Source of the DNA: Oscillospiraceae bacterium
Lineage (GTDB): Bacteria > Bacillota > Clostridia > Oscillospirales > Oscillospiraceae
Assembly (NCBI GenBank): GCA_902775355.1
Contig: CACYLY010000017.1
Coordinates: 23,166 to 86,179, forward strand
Direction: 5' to 3'
DNA: 63,014 nucleotides
Shown here: piece by piece, positions 1 to 7,666 of the stretch
Position numbering within the stretch: position 1 is the first letter of the stretch
How the letters are laid out: the number at the start of each line of letters is the position of its first letter
Notes under the pieces: generated by a model
Databases searched by the model: none
Told to the model about the DNA's origin: nothing
What the model saw: only the letters and a program-made list of their open reading frames with translations
Translations under genes and position numbers: made by a program

Positions 1-54
1 CCTTTACCGATACTGTTCATGGAGGGTTATGCTTATGCTAAAGCCTTTTATTCT

Positions 55-71
55 CCCCGGTAGAACCGGGG
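55..71 (+). terminator. Short GC hairpin at left edge
   Basis: A 6-bp stem (CCCCGG/CCGGGG) with a 5-nt loop is followed by GTTTATT. It could terminate a gene that ends left of the window. I cannot identify any coding sequence in bases 1-100. Confidence 0.3.
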
Positions 72-101
72 GTTTATTGTCGCTAAAGCGCCAATAAAAA
101 C

Positions 102-130
102 ACCGGCGTGACCGCTGCGGTCACGCCGGT
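102..130 (-). terminator. Intrinsic terminator of the MATE gene
   Basis: ACCGGCGTGACC and GGTCACGCCGGT form a 12-bp perfect stem. On the minus strand it is followed by a T-rich tract (GTTTTTATTGG). It lies about 80 nt beyond the MATE stop codon. The same stem sequence recurs as the terminator at 19699-19732. Confidence 0.7.
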
Positions 131-184
131 TTCATATCCTTTTGAGCCGGTGATTGCCGCCTCAAAACAGCTTCTTTACGGAGT

Positions 185-207
185 ACGCGCCCGAGGGCGC
201 GTTTTTT
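185..207 (+). terminator. GC hairpin with T-run, plus orientation
   Basis: ACGCGCCC and GGGCGCGT pair around a GA loop and are followed by TTTTTT on the plus strand. No plus-strand gene is visible upstream, so it may insulate the MATE gene from read-through or simply be part of a two-hairpin end region. Confidence 0.35.
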
Positions 208-209
208 GT

Positions 210-1670
210 TTACATGCCTGCGTTTTCCGTGTCCCGCAGACGCTCCAGCTTGCGGATCTCGCTCAGGCCCACGGGGATGGCGATGAGGAGGGAGACCACG
301 TCCGCCAGGGCTTGGACCATCTCGATGCCCAGCAGGGGCTCCAGCCCCAGCAGGCGGAAAAGTCCCGGCAGCAGCAGCACCAGGGGGATGAAGGCCAGAC
401 CCTGCCGGGCCAGGGCCAGGAGCGTGGCCTTGCCGGTGACGCCGATGTTCTGCAGCATCATGTTGCACAGCACCACCCAGGCCGCCAGGGGGAAGGCCGT
501 CAGCTGCACCCGCAGGGTGAAGGCCGCGATCTCCAGCGCCTCTTTGCTGGCCCCCGCCACCAGATTGGTGATGGGCCGGGCAAAGACGAAGCCCAGGCAG
601 GACAGGCACAGCAGCACCGCCACGGCCACCTTGAGGCAGAACCAGAAGGCCTTCAGCACCCGGTCGTAGCGTTTCGCGCCGTAATTGAAGCCGCAGACCG
701 GCTGGAAGCCCTGGCCGAAGCCGATGAGGCTGGAGTACATCAGCATCATGATCCGGTTCACGCCGGTCATGGCGGCCTGGGCCGCGTCGATGATCAGGGG
801 GTCCGCCAGATACAGGCCGATGGAGTGGTTCAGGCTGGCCGTGGCGATGCTGGCCACGCCCTGGCGGGCCAGGGAGGGCAGGCCGCCCTTGAAGATGCCC
901 TTGAAGTAATACATCGTGGGAGTGAAATTTTTCAGCCGGATCTTCACATTGTCGCTGCGGAAGAGGCCCACGGCCAGCACGCAGAAGCTGAACACCTGGC
1001 TGATGCCGGTGGCCAGGGCCGCGCCGGCCACGCCCATCCCCGCGCCAAAGCCCATGGTGATCCCGGCAACGCCGATGGCGTCCCCGGCCTTGAAGATCAG
1101 GATCGGGTCCAAAAACAGGTTCAGCACCGCGCCGGAGGCCAGACCCAGCATGGAGAAGAAGGCGTTGCCCTGCATGCGCAGCTGGTTGTTCATCACGATG
1201 CTGCCCATCATGAAGGGCGTGGCCAGGAGGATAAAGCGCATATAGTCCATGGTATAGCCCAGGGTAGCCTCGGTCTTGGCCCCCAGGAGCAGGGCGAAGG
1301 GCCGCCGGAACAGCAGGCCGAAGACCATCAGGATCAGGCCCAGGCCCACCGCGGAGAAGAAGCCGGTGGCGGCCATTTTCTCCGCCTCGTCAAAATCCTT
1401 GCGCCCGAAGGCCCGGGAGATGAAATTGCCGGAGCCGTGGCCGTGGTAGAAGCCGATGGCCTGGATGATGTTCATCAGCGGCAGCACCACACCCACCGCC
1501 GCCACCATGCTGTCCTGCTCCAGATGGCGGACAAAGAAGGTGTCCGCCAGGTTGTAGAAGGAGGTGACCAGCATGCTGATGATGGTGGGGATCGCCAGCC
1601 GACAGATCAGCTTTTCCACCGGCTGGGTGGTCATGCGGATGGTTTTTTCCTCCTTGGTCACGGCTCTCAT
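210..1670 (-). CDS. MATE family multidrug efflux transporter
   Basis: The predicted 486-residue polytopic membrane protein matches the MATE (MatE/NorM/DinF) fold of about 12 hydrophobic helices. Such proteins use Na+ or H+ gradients to export cationic drugs or metabolites. Sequence signs are the N-terminal block around 'IPTIISMLVTSFYNLADTFF', the paired 'MMGSIVMNNQLRMQGNAFFS' segment typical of helix 4-5, and a second repeat half beginning near residue 250. The start at 1670 is chosen because AAGGAG lies 7 nt upstream; the frame is open for another 650 nt upstream but that region overlaps the divergent acetyltransferase. Substrate cannot be deduced. A second, distinct MATE gene lies at 57698-59050. 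Confidence 0.93.
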   Translation of the reverse strand: MRAVTKEEKTIRMTTQPVEKLICRLAIPTIISMLVTSFYNLADTFFVRHLEQDSMVAAVGVVLPLMNIIQAIGFYHGHGSGNFISRAFGRKDFDEAEKMAATGFFSAVGLGLILMVFGLLFRRPFALLLGAKTEATLGYTMDYMRFILLATPFMMGSIVMNNQLRMQGNAFFSMLGLASGAVLNLFLDPILIFKAGDAIGVAGITMGFGAGMGVAGAALATGISQVFSFCVLAVGLFRSDNVKIRLKNFTPTMYYFKGIFKGGLPSLARQGVASIATASLNHSIGLYLADPLIIDAAQAAMTGVNRIMMLMYSSLIGFGQGFQPVCGFNYGAKRYDRVLKAFWFCLKVAVAVLLCLSCLGFVFARPITNLVAGASKEALEIAAFTLRVQLTAFPLAAWVVLCNMMLQNIGVTGKATLLALARQGLAFIPLVLLLPGLFRLLGLEPLLGIEMVQALADVVSLLIAIPVGLSEIRKLERLRDTENAGM

Positions 1671-1754
1671 GGCAGTCTCCTTTGCGCTTTGCACGGACAG
1701 ATCCGGGGGGACGCCCCGTCCCGGTCCCTGATGATGCGGGATACCGTTTTTCCC

Positions 1755-1783
1755 ATTATACGACAGATGAAAGAAAAAAGCCA
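1755..1783 (-). promoter_or_regulatory. Probable sigma-A promoter of MATE gene
   Basis: Minus-strand TATAAT (1755-1760) has a weak -35 TGGCTT (1778-1783) at 17-bp spacing. It would give an mRNA leader of about 80 nt before the MATE start. Confidence 0.4.
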
Positions 1784-1832
1784 GCCCCGGACGCTTTTCC
1801 GTTTTGCTTTTGAGAGAGCGGGGGCCGGGCTC

Positions 1833-1861
1833 TTGCCTTTCCGGTCCCGGGGTGGTAAACT
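1833..1861 (+). promoter_or_regulatory. Probable promoter of GNAT gene
   Basis: TTGCCT (1833-1838), a 17-bp spacer and TAAACT (1856-1861) sit 32 nt before the acetyltransferase start, divergent to the MATE promoter. Confidence 0.45.
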
Positions 1862-1892
1862 GCGGGGGAAGAACAAACGGGAGGCGAAGGCC

Positions 1893-2510
1893 ATGTCGCA
1901 GGAAAAACAGCAGGAGATCCTGGACGCCGTGTCGGCGGAGATGCAGCGAGAGCCGGTGGAGACCCGACGGCTGCGGCTGCGCCTTTTCCGGGAGGAGGAC
2001 TTCCCCGATTTTGCCGCCTATATCCTGCAGAAGGAGCAGCAGCGTCTGGCCGGGAACCCGGAGATCGACACGACGGCTCAGGCCCGGGAGCTCTTTGACT
2101 GGGTGCTGCACCCGAAGCGCGCGCCCCGGACTTTCGCCATCCTGCTGAAGGAGGAGGACCGGGCCGTCGGCAACTTCTCCCTGGGCGCCTCTCCCTATCT
2201 GGAGGAGGAGCCGAGACTGGCGCAGCTGCGGGGTCTGAGCTTCTCCCTGGTCCTGAATCAGGACTACTGGAACCGGGGCCTCATGACGGAGCTGCTGCGC
2301 GCCGCGCTGGACTGGACCTTCACCCACACGGACCTGGACTATGTGAACACCGGCTGTTTTTCCTTCAACGGCGCCTCCCGCCGGGTCCAGGAAAAGGCGG
2401 GTCTGCGCCTTTTCGCCCGCTCTGTCTTTGAGCGGGACGGCAAGCGGATCCCTACGGAGGAGATGCTGCTCACCCGGGCGGACTGGGCGGCGGACCGGGC
2501 CGGCCGATAA
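1893..2510 (+). CDS. GNAT family N-acetyltransferase (RimJ/RimL-like)
   Basis: This 205-residue protein has the layout of RimJ/RimL-type GNAT acetyltransferases, which move an acetyl group from acetyl-CoA to protein N-termini or small amines. Visible marks are the N-terminal 'VETRRLRLRLFREEDF' strand-helix start, the central 'LNQDYWNRGLMTELLRAALD' pyrophosphate-binding helix (the Q/R-x-x-G/A region is degenerate), and the C-terminal 'NGASRRVQEKAGLR' motif common to this subfamily. The ATG at 1893 follows GGAGGCGAAGGCC. It is a monocistronic gene facing a shared terminator with the lipoprotein gene. The substrate is unknown. Confidence 0.87.
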   Translation: MSQEKQQEILDAVSAEMQREPVETRRLRLRLFREEDFPDFAAYILQKEQQRLAGNPEIDTTAQARELFDWVLHPKRAPRTFAILLKEEDRAVGNFSLGASPYLEEEPRLAQLRGLSFSLVLNQDYWNRGLMTELLRAALDWTFTHTDLDYVNTGCFSFNGASRRVQEKAGLRLFARSVFERDGKRIPTEEMLLTRADWAADRAGR

Positions 2511-2517
2511 TGAAAAA

Positions 2518-2550
2518 ATGCTCCTGAGACCGAAACAGTCTCAGGAGCAT
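2518..2550. terminator. Bidirectional terminator
   Basis: ATGCTCCTGAGAC and GTCTCAGGAGCAT form a 13-bp perfect stem with loop CGAAACA. It has A-rich and T-rich flanks and lies between the convergent GNAT (ends 2510) and lipoprotein (ends 2567) genes. Confidence 0.8.
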
Positions 2551-2566
2551 ATGTTTTGGAAGAAAA

Positions 2567-3097
2567 TTACTTGCGGGTGAAGGCGATATCGCCGATATCG
2601 TCGTCGTGCAGGGTCAGGGCGTCCTTCTCCCAGGAGCCGTTGACAGGAGCGCTGCCGTCGTTCGGGGTCAGGACCAGCTTGCCGCCGTTGTCGGTGTAGG
2701 TGCCGCTGATGGACTTGTTCAGATCGTCGGTGTTCATCTCGGCAAGGGCGGAGTCGATCAGGGCGTCCACAGACTGGCCGGCCGCGGCTTCATAGTCGGC
2801 GGCGGTCATGCCCATCGAGCTGAGCATGTCATCCAGGTAGGCGCGGAAAGCGTCCTTCAGAATGGGCATCAGGGCGGTGCCGTCCATCTGCAGGGTGAAG
2901 GTGTTATCGCTCTTCAGCTCCAGGATGAAGTCCACATTGGCGTCCTTCATGTAGTCCTTCAGCTCGCCCAGCTCGGCGCCGGCGACTTCAGCCAGATTGA
3001 CCTTGCCCTGCCAGGTGCCGACAGCGTTCTTGCCGCCGCAGGCCGCCAGCGCAAAGATCATGCACAGGACCAGCAGAAGCGCAAAAAACTTTTTCAT
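2567..3097 (-). CDS. Small secreted lipoprotein of unknown function
   Basis: The 176-residue product begins with a type II signal peptide. A charged MKK start is followed by a hydrophobic run and a lipobox 'ALAAC' with the Cys near residue 20, so it should be lipid-anchored on the outer membrane face. The mature part contains 'VGTWQGKV' early and 'SISGTYTDNGGKLVLTPND' and 'NGSWEKDALTLHDD' late, resembling the beta-strand 'GTW...' repeats of lipocalin-like domains in Clostridia. The middle is helical and acidic. The ATG at 3097 follows AAGGAG; upstream in-frame residues lack a ribosome site. A promoter at 3147-3175 drives it. Function is not known. The C-terminal domain of the lipoprotein at 54864 has a comparable 'GSWEHSSGYTYVF' strand. 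Confidence 0.85.
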   Translation of the reverse strand: MKKFFALLLVLCMIFALAACGGKNAVGTWQGKVNLAEVAGAELGELKDYMKDANVDFILELKSDNTFTLQMDGTALMPILKDAFRAYLDDMLSSMGMTAADYEAAAGQSVDALIDSALAEMNTDDLNKSISGTYTDNGGKLVLTPNDGSAPVNGSWEKDALTLHDDDIGDIAFTRK

Positions 3098-3146
3098 TTT
3101 TGTTCTCCTTTTCTTGATTGATGTGTGGAATAAGCCACTATAATAG

Positions 3147-3175
3147 AGTATAGTCCCGGCAATTTGGAATGTCAA
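3147..3175 (-). promoter_or_regulatory. Sigma-A promoter of the lipoprotein gene
   Basis: Minus-strand TTGACA (3170-3175), 17-bp spacer and TATACT (3147-3152) are close to consensus. The rest of the 3098-3460 gap holds only this promoter and the murT promoter as far as I can see. Confidence 0.75.
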
Positions 3176-3379
3176 GGAAAAAACCCCTTCCATTTTACAT
3201 TCTTGTAACATGATTTGGGTTACTTCCGAAACATCTTCGCGGTATTCTATACTCGCAAGCAGAGATTTCATCTTTTTCATTTTGTCCTCATTTCATAGGA
3301 AAGCGGAGCGGCCGAAAACGCTTCGCTTTTTCCTTTTGTCCGTTTTTCTCCCGCTCCCCTTCTTTTCTCGCCGGAGGAA

Positions 3380-3408
3380 TTGCCATCGGGCGGCGGCTAT
3401 GCTATAAT
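3380..3408 (+). promoter_or_regulatory. Promoter of murT-gatD
   Basis: TTGCCA (3380-3385), a 17-bp spacer and TATAAT (3403-3408) precede murT by about 50 nt. Confidence 0.7.
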
Positions 3409-3460
3409 AAATTGTTTTTTCATAGACTGTTTTATCTGAATTCAGAAAGGAACGCAAAGC

Positions 3461-4837
3461 ATGAAGATCCGTGCTTTTCTCGCTATCCTGCTGTGCAGGC
3501 TGCTGCGGGGCCTCTCCCGCCTGCTGCACCGGGGCGGCACCGCCATGCCGGGGAGCTGGGCGCTGCGGCTCTGCCCGAATCTGCTGGAGTGGTTGGCCAA
3601 GGATTTGAAGATCCTGGCCATCACCGGCACCAACGGCAAGACCACCAGCGCCCGCATGATCGAGGAGGCCTTTGCCAAGCAGGGCCTGCGCTACCTGGCC
3701 AACCGCTCCGGCGCCAACCTGGCCAGCGGCATCGTCACCGAGCTGGTGATGAACGCCGACCTCCGGGGCCGCTCCCGGAAGGAATACGCCGTCATCGAGT
3801 GCGACGAGGCGGCGGCCCGCACGGTTTTCGGGCAGATCAAGCCTCGGGTCATCGTGGTGACCAACCTCTTCCGGGATCAGCTGGACCGCTACGGCGAGGT
3901 GACCCACACCCTGGAGAACATCCGCGCCGCCATCCAGGGCGCGCCGGAGGCGGTGCTCTGCCTGAACGCGGACTGCTCCCTGACCGCCTCCCTGGCCCTG
4001 GACCTGCCCAATCCGGTGCGCTGGTTCGGCCTGGAAAAGGGCGCCGTCCCCTCCCGGCCCCTGCCGGAGATCTCCGACGCCACCCACTGCATCCGCTGCA
4101 AGACTGCCTACGAGTATGACTATGTGAGCTACGGCCACCTGGGCGGCTTCCGCTGCCCCGCCTGCGGCTACCGGCGCCATAAGGCGGACGTGGCCGTCAC
4201 CGCCGTGCCCGAGCAGGGGATGGACGGCAGCAGCGTCGTTCTGGAGCTGGACGGGGAAAAGGTCCTGGCCCGGGTCAATCTCCCCGCCGTGTACAACATC
4301 TACAACGCCGTGGGCGCCGTGGCCGGCGTCACCGCCATGGGCCTGCCCCTGCAGACCGCGGTGGAGGCTCTGGCCAGCTTCTCCTGCGGCTTCGGGCGCA
4401 TGGAGCAGTTTCCGCTGGGCAAGGCCGGCGCCAAGATGATGCTGGTGAAAAACCCCGCGGGCTGCAACCAGGTCATCGACTTTTTGCAGCAGGTGCAGGA
4501 GGATTTCCTGCTGGTGGTCTGCCTCAACGACCGGGCGGCCGACGGCACCGACATCTCCTGGATCTGGGACGCGGACTTCGAGGGCCTCAAGAGCCTGGAG
4601 CGGCGGATGAAGCAGGTGATCGTCTCCGGCGACCGGGCCCTGGACATGCGGGTGCGCATCAAGTACGCCGGGATCTCCGACGAGAAGATCCGCGTGGAGC
4701 GGGACTACCACCGGCTGGTGGACTGGGCGGCTCAGCAGGAGCTGCCCGTGTTCCTCATGCCCACCTACACCGCCATGCTGGAGCTGCGGCAGGCCGTGGT
4801 CCACAAGGTGGGCGGGGCCGAATTCTGGGAAAAGTGA
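3461..4837 (+). CDS. murT: Lipid II isoglutaminyl synthase subunit MurT
   Basis: MurT is the Mur-ligase-like, ATP-using partner of GatD. Together they amidate the D-Glu alpha-carboxylate of lipid II at the inner face of the membrane. The 458-residue protein shows the P-loop 'ITGTNGKTT' (about 54-62), the middle-domain 'NLFRDQLDRYGE' motif, and a four-cysteine zinc ribbon of two C-x2-C pairs (about 210-236) that is diagnostic of MurT and absent from classical Mur ligases. The C-terminal half carries the MurT 'KNPAGCNQVIDFL' segment. The ATG at 3461 is preceded by AGAAAGGAACG. The next gene, gatD, starts 10 nt downstream, as in most Firmicutes. Confidence is high. Confidence 0.96.
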   Translation: MKIRAFLAILLCRLLRGLSRLLHRGGTAMPGSWALRLCPNLLEWLAKDLKILAITGTNGKTTSARMIEEAFAKQGLRYLANRSGANLASGIVTELVMNADLRGRSRKEYAVIECDEAAARTVFGQIKPRVIVVTNLFRDQLDRYGEVTHTLENIRAAIQGAPEAVLCLNADCSLTASLALDLPNPVRWFGLEKGAVPSRPLPEISDATHCIRCKTAYEYDYVSYGHLGGFRCPACGYRRHKADVAVTAVPEQGMDGSSVVLELDGEKVLARVNLPAVYNIYNAVGAVAGVTAMGLPLQTAVEALASFSCGFGRMEQFPLGKAGAKMMLVKNPAGCNQVIDFLQQVQEDFLLVVCLNDRAADGTDISWIWDADFEGLKSLERRMKQVIVSGDRALDMRVRIKYAGISDEKIRVERDYHRLVDWAAQQELPVFLMPTYTAMLELRQAVVHKVGGAEFWEK

Positions 4838-4847
4838 GGTGTTGGGG

Positions 4848-5591
4848 ATGGAACTGAAGATCTGCCATATGTACCCGGACGTGCTGAATCTCTACGGCGA
4901 CCGGGGCAACGTGATCTGCCTGCAGCAGCGGCTGCGCTGGCGCGGGATCGAATCCCGGGTCACCCGGCTCCCCATCGGCGAAAAGGCCCCCCTCGCGGAC
5001 TTTGACCTGGTGTTCATCGGCGGCGGGCAGGACTTCGAGCAGCAGGTGCTGCTGGAGGATCTGCACACCGGCAAGGACAGGGATATCCGCGCCGCGGTGG
5101 AGGACGGCATGCCCTTCCTCACCATCTGCGGCGGCTACCAGATGCTGGGCCACTACTACGAGACCTACGACGGCAAGCGCTGCGACTTCATCGGCGCCCT
5201 GGACCTCTATACCGTGGGCAGCAAGAAGCGCATGATCGGCAACTATAAATTTCAGTGCGCCCCCGAGAGCGGCGGCAGCCTGGTGGTGGGCTTCGAGAAC
5301 CACAGCGGCCAGACCCGCCTGGGCAGCGCCGTCAAGCCCCTGGGCACGGTGCTGGCGGGCTTCGGCAACAACGGAGAGGACAAGACCGAGGGCGTGCGCT
5401 ACCGCAACGTCTTCGGCACCTACAGCCACGGTCCCCTGCTGCCGAAAAACCCGGCGCTCTGCGACTTCATCCTGCGCACCGCTCTGGAGCGGAAGTACGG
5501 CCGGGCGGAGCTCAGTCCTCTGGACGACGCCGCGGAACTGGCCGCCCACGACGAGATGGCGGCGCGGATCGGAGCGGGAGTGAAGAAATGA
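4848..5591 (+). CDS. gatD: Lipid II isoglutaminyl synthase glutaminase subunit GatD
   Basis: GatD is a class I glutamine amidotransferase (CobB/CobQ type) that releases ammonia from glutamine for MurT. The 247-residue protein shows the nucleophile context 'TICGGYQMLG' (Cys about 94), 'GFENHSGQT' and the catalytic-His segment 'TYSHGPLLPKNP' (about 192). The start opens 'MELKICHMYPDVLNLYGDRG', the family hallmark. The ATG at 4848 is preferred over GTG 4839 because GAGGTG lies 6 nt upstream of it. It is cotranscribed with murT. No terminator is obvious; the following 270 nt hold repeats. Confidence 0.95.
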   Translation: MELKICHMYPDVLNLYGDRGNVICLQQRLRWRGIESRVTRLPIGEKAPLADFDLVFIGGGQDFEQQVLLEDLHTGKDRDIRAAVEDGMPFLTICGGYQMLGHYYETYDGKRCDFIGALDLYTVGSKKRMIGNYKFQCAPESGGSLVVGFENHSGQTRLGSAVKPLGTVLAGFGNNGEDKTEGVRYRNVFGTYSHGPLLPKNPALCDFILRTALERKYGRAELSPLDDAAELAAHDEMAARIGAGVKK

Positions 5592-5639
5592 AGACGCTGC
5601 GCTGATGAAGAAATTGCGGTGTCGCTGCGCGACGGATTG

Positions 5640-5835
5640 AAATTCCCCCTATTCCCCAGTGTGCGCACTGGGGACTTCCCCCCAAGGGGGAAGCAAGACC
5701 GCATCTCGCCTCCCCCTCCGGGAAGCGAGGCCGCATCTTGGCTCCCCCTCCGGGGGAGCTGTCGAGCGAGCTCAGCGAGCGAGACTGAAGGGGTCTTCAT
5801 TCCTTCATTCCTTCATTCCTTCATTCCTTCATTTT
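5640..5835. repeat. REP-like GC-rich units and an octanucleotide tandem repeat
   Basis: Bases about 5730-5792 hold one copy of the window's REP-like unit, with stem GCTCCCCC/GGGGGAGC, then CTGTCG, a variable hairpin and GACTGAAGGGG. An AGTGTGCGCACTGGGG-type palindrome and partial copies precede it. Bases 5796-5833 are four full copies plus a partial copy of TTCATTCC. The array ends only 18 nt before the likely ribosome site of the PHP gene. Confidence 0.7.
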
Positions 5836-5861
5836 CATGGGACCATACAGGGAAGGTGATC

Positions 5862-6719
5862 GTGACGAAAACCGTTGACCTTCATATTCATACCACCGCC
5901 TCGGACGGGAGCTGCTCGCCGGCGGAGGTGGTGCGCATGGCCCACGAGCTGGGGCTTTCCGCCGTGGCCATCACCGACCACGACACGGTCTCCGGCTGCG
6001 CGGAGGCCGCCGCCGCGGGCCAGGAGCTGGGTCTCGAAGCGGTGGCCGGCGTGGAGCTCACCAGCCGCTACGGCAAGACCATCCACATCCTGGGCTATTT
6101 CGTGCGCACCAACTCCCCCGCCCTCACCCGGACCCTGGACGGCATCGCGGCGGAGCGCAAGGCCCGCGGCCGGAAAATGGCCGCCATGATGGCCGCCGAC
6201 GGCATCCCCATCGACTATGACGAGCTGTGCCGCCGCTTCGGCCCCTCCCCGGACCTCCCCCAGTTCGGCGAAGCGCTGGTGGAGCTAGGGAAAGCCGAGA
6301 GCGTGCAGGACGCCTGCGGCCGCTACCTGGAAAAGGGACAGCCTTATTACCTGCCCCGGAGGACGATCTCCATCCAGCGCTCGGTGGAGGTAATCCGGGA
6401 GGCCGGCGGCGTGCCGGTGCTGGCCCACCCCTTCCAGTACGGGCTGGAGGAACCGGCCCTGCGGCAGCTCATCGAGCACTGCATGGACCACGGGCTGCTG
6501 GGCCTGGAGTGCCGCTGCTCCCTCTATGACGAGGAGCAGAGCCGGGCCTTGCTGAAGCTGGCGAAGGAATACGGCCTGGTCCCCACCGGCGGCAGCGGCT
6601 TTCACGGCAGCAGCAAGCCCGGGATCGCCCTGGGCAGCGGCACGGGCAGTCTGGCCGTCCCCGCCGCCTGGCTGGAGGGTCTGCGCTCCGTGGCCACCTC
6701 CACCAAAAAGCGCAGCTGA
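5862..6719 (+). CDS. PHP-domain phosphoesterase
   Basis: A 285-residue PHP-fold hydrolase resembles the YciV/TrpH group, which dephosphorylates 3',5'-nucleoside bisphosphates or trims 5' ends of RNA using two or three metals. Visible motifs are 'DLHIHTTASDG' (metal site I), 'ITDHDT', 'GVELTS', 'IHILGY' and 'AHPFQY'. The fourth motif reads 'GGSGFHG', where the family normally has an Asp ligand (GSDFH). The usual RPH-type motif is also replaced by 'DLPQFGEAL'. The GTG at 5862 is chosen because GGAAGG lies 5 nt upstream; an in-frame GTG at 5856 overlaps that site. Altered metal ligands make the activity uncertain. Confidence 0.85.
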   Translation: MTKTVDLHIHTTASDGSCSPAEVVRMAHELGLSAVAITDHDTVSGCAEAAAAGQELGLEAVAGVELTSRYGKTIHILGYFVRTNSPALTRTLDGIAAERKARGRKMAAMMAADGIPIDYDELCRRFGPSPDLPQFGEALVELGKAESVQDACGRYLEKGQPYYLPRRTISIQRSVEVIREAGGVPVLAHPFQYGLEEPALRQLIEHCMDHGLLGLECRCSLYDEEQSRALLKLAKEYGLVPTGGSGFHGSSKPGIALGSGTGSLAVPAAWLEGLRSVATSTKKRS

Positions 6720-6818
6720 TCCTCTTCGCAAATCGGAACTCTTTCCCATTTCCCGGCGCGTTGCGACAAAGTTTACACCTCCCCTTGCGTATACTGGACG
6801 CAAAGGGAGGTGTTTTTC

Positions 6819-7628
6819 GTGATCCTATCCTCTAATAGAAATCTCAAATTCTTTGCGGCTGGATTTGCGCCATGCTTCGTTGCCCTTTTTGCAAATATAT
6901 TTCCATTATTCGCTGCAAAGGCCGCCTCGCCTGACACAAATCCATCTCGCAAATCCGATTCAAGCTTTCTATCAGAGAATAGGATAAAGCGCTTGTTTCT
7001 ATTCCTGGCCGCGGCGCTGATGTGGCTGTGCATGTCCACCGGAGCCCGGGCGGAGGAGCCGGAGCCGGACTGGCTGAGCCTGCTGACCGAGGCCGTGCTG
7101 GCCGGCGACCGGGAGGCGGGGCTGGCGGCGGCGGAGGGCTGGAACGCGGTGGAGGGCCGCCCCCGGCTGGACTACGACGAGTTGCTCCTCCTGTCCAAGC
7201 TCATCACCTGGGAGGCAGGCAGCAAATGGCTCACCGACGAGCTGCGCCTGGGAGTGGGCGAGGTGGCCCTGAACCGGGTGGCCTCCCCGGAATTCCCGGA
7301 CACGCTGGAGGAGGTGGTCTATCAGGAGGGCCAGTACCTGGGCACGGACACCTATGATTTCCAGGTCGCCCTGGAGCCCACGCGGCCCTGCGTGGAGGCG
7401 GCCCTGCGCCTGCTGCTGGGAGAGCGGATCCTGGCGCCCCAGGTGGTCTTCGAGGGCCACGCCGTCCAGGGCAAGGTCCACGCCGTCTTTCGGGATATGC
7501 ACTACGGCAGCGTCTACTTCTGCGAGAGCCATTTCCCGGAGCTCTACGAGAGGCCGGAGCCGAAGCTGCGCTCCCTTTTCTGCGAGCTTGCCGAACAGCT
7601 CGCCGCCGTCGCCGAAAATGAAAAATGA
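6819..7628 (+). CDS. SleB-like cell wall hydrolase with N-terminal repeat insertion
   Basis: The 269-residue product contains a hydrolase_2 (SleB/CwlJ-like) domain with 'LITWEAGSKWLTDELRLGVG', 'VALNRV', 'FPDTLEEVVYQEGQY' and an aromatic 'HYGSVYFCE' end. Such enzymes are lytic transglycosylase-like and cut glycan strands. A typical signal peptide, 'KRLFLFLAAALMWLCMS' ending 'GARA-EE', begins only at about residue 57. Codons 2-56 come from a MITE-like element (6822-6985) that stays in frame. The GTG at 6819 has AGGGAGG 8 nt upstream. The next residues without the element would read K-R-L-F, a normal signal peptide start. The unusual N-terminus may block export or be bypassed by an internal start such as TTG 6993. 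Confidence 0.75.
   Translation: MILSSNRNLKFFAAGFAPCFVALFANIFPLFAAKAASPDTNPSRKSDSSFLSENRIKRLFLFLAAALMWLCMSTGARAEEPEPDWLSLLTEAVLAGDREAGLAAAEGWNAVEGRPRLDYDELLLLSKLITWEAGSKWLTDELRLGVGEVALNRVASPEFPDTLEEVVYQEGQYLGTDTYDFQVALEPTRPCVEAALRLLLGERILAPQVVFEGHAVQGKVHAVFRDMHYGSVYFCESHFPELYERPEPKLRSLFCELAEQLAAVAENEK
6822..6985 (-). mobile_element. MITE-like element, copy 1 (inside hydrolase 5' end)
   Basis: A 164-bp element has imperfect terminal inverted repeats: it starts ATCCTATCCTCTAATAGAAA and the complement of its right end starts ATCCTATTCTCTGATAGAAA. Its minus strand aligns with the element at 10217-10376 through GGATTTGCG, GGCGAGGCG and the shared GCAACGAAGCATGRC block. It has no coding capacity of its own. 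It sits directly after the apparent start codon of the hydrolase. Confidence 0.75.
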
Positions 7629-7655
7629 CGCCCCGAAGGGCGTCGTTTTTCATTT
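7616..7655. terminator. Bidirectional terminator
   Basis: GACGCCC and GGGCGTC pair around CGAA, with A-rich and T-rich arms (AAAAAT / GTTTTTC) on either side. It lies between the convergent hydrolase and nfnB genes. Confidence 0.8.
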
Positions 7656-7666
7656 CTGTCAGGCGT

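Noticed and set aside
1-63. Tail of a truncated gene at the left edge
   Set aside because: One frame is open to a TAG at 61-63, but 20 residues give no recognisable match.
1671-1754. Possible riboswitch in the MATE leader (guanidine or preQ1 type)
   Set aside because: The GC-rich leader lacks the ACGR/CUGG-type or other motifs I would need.
108-1892. The long plus-strand frame extending upstream of the GNAT gene
   Set aside because: It is antisense to the MATE gene and Gln/His-rich; only the part from 1893 has a real domain.
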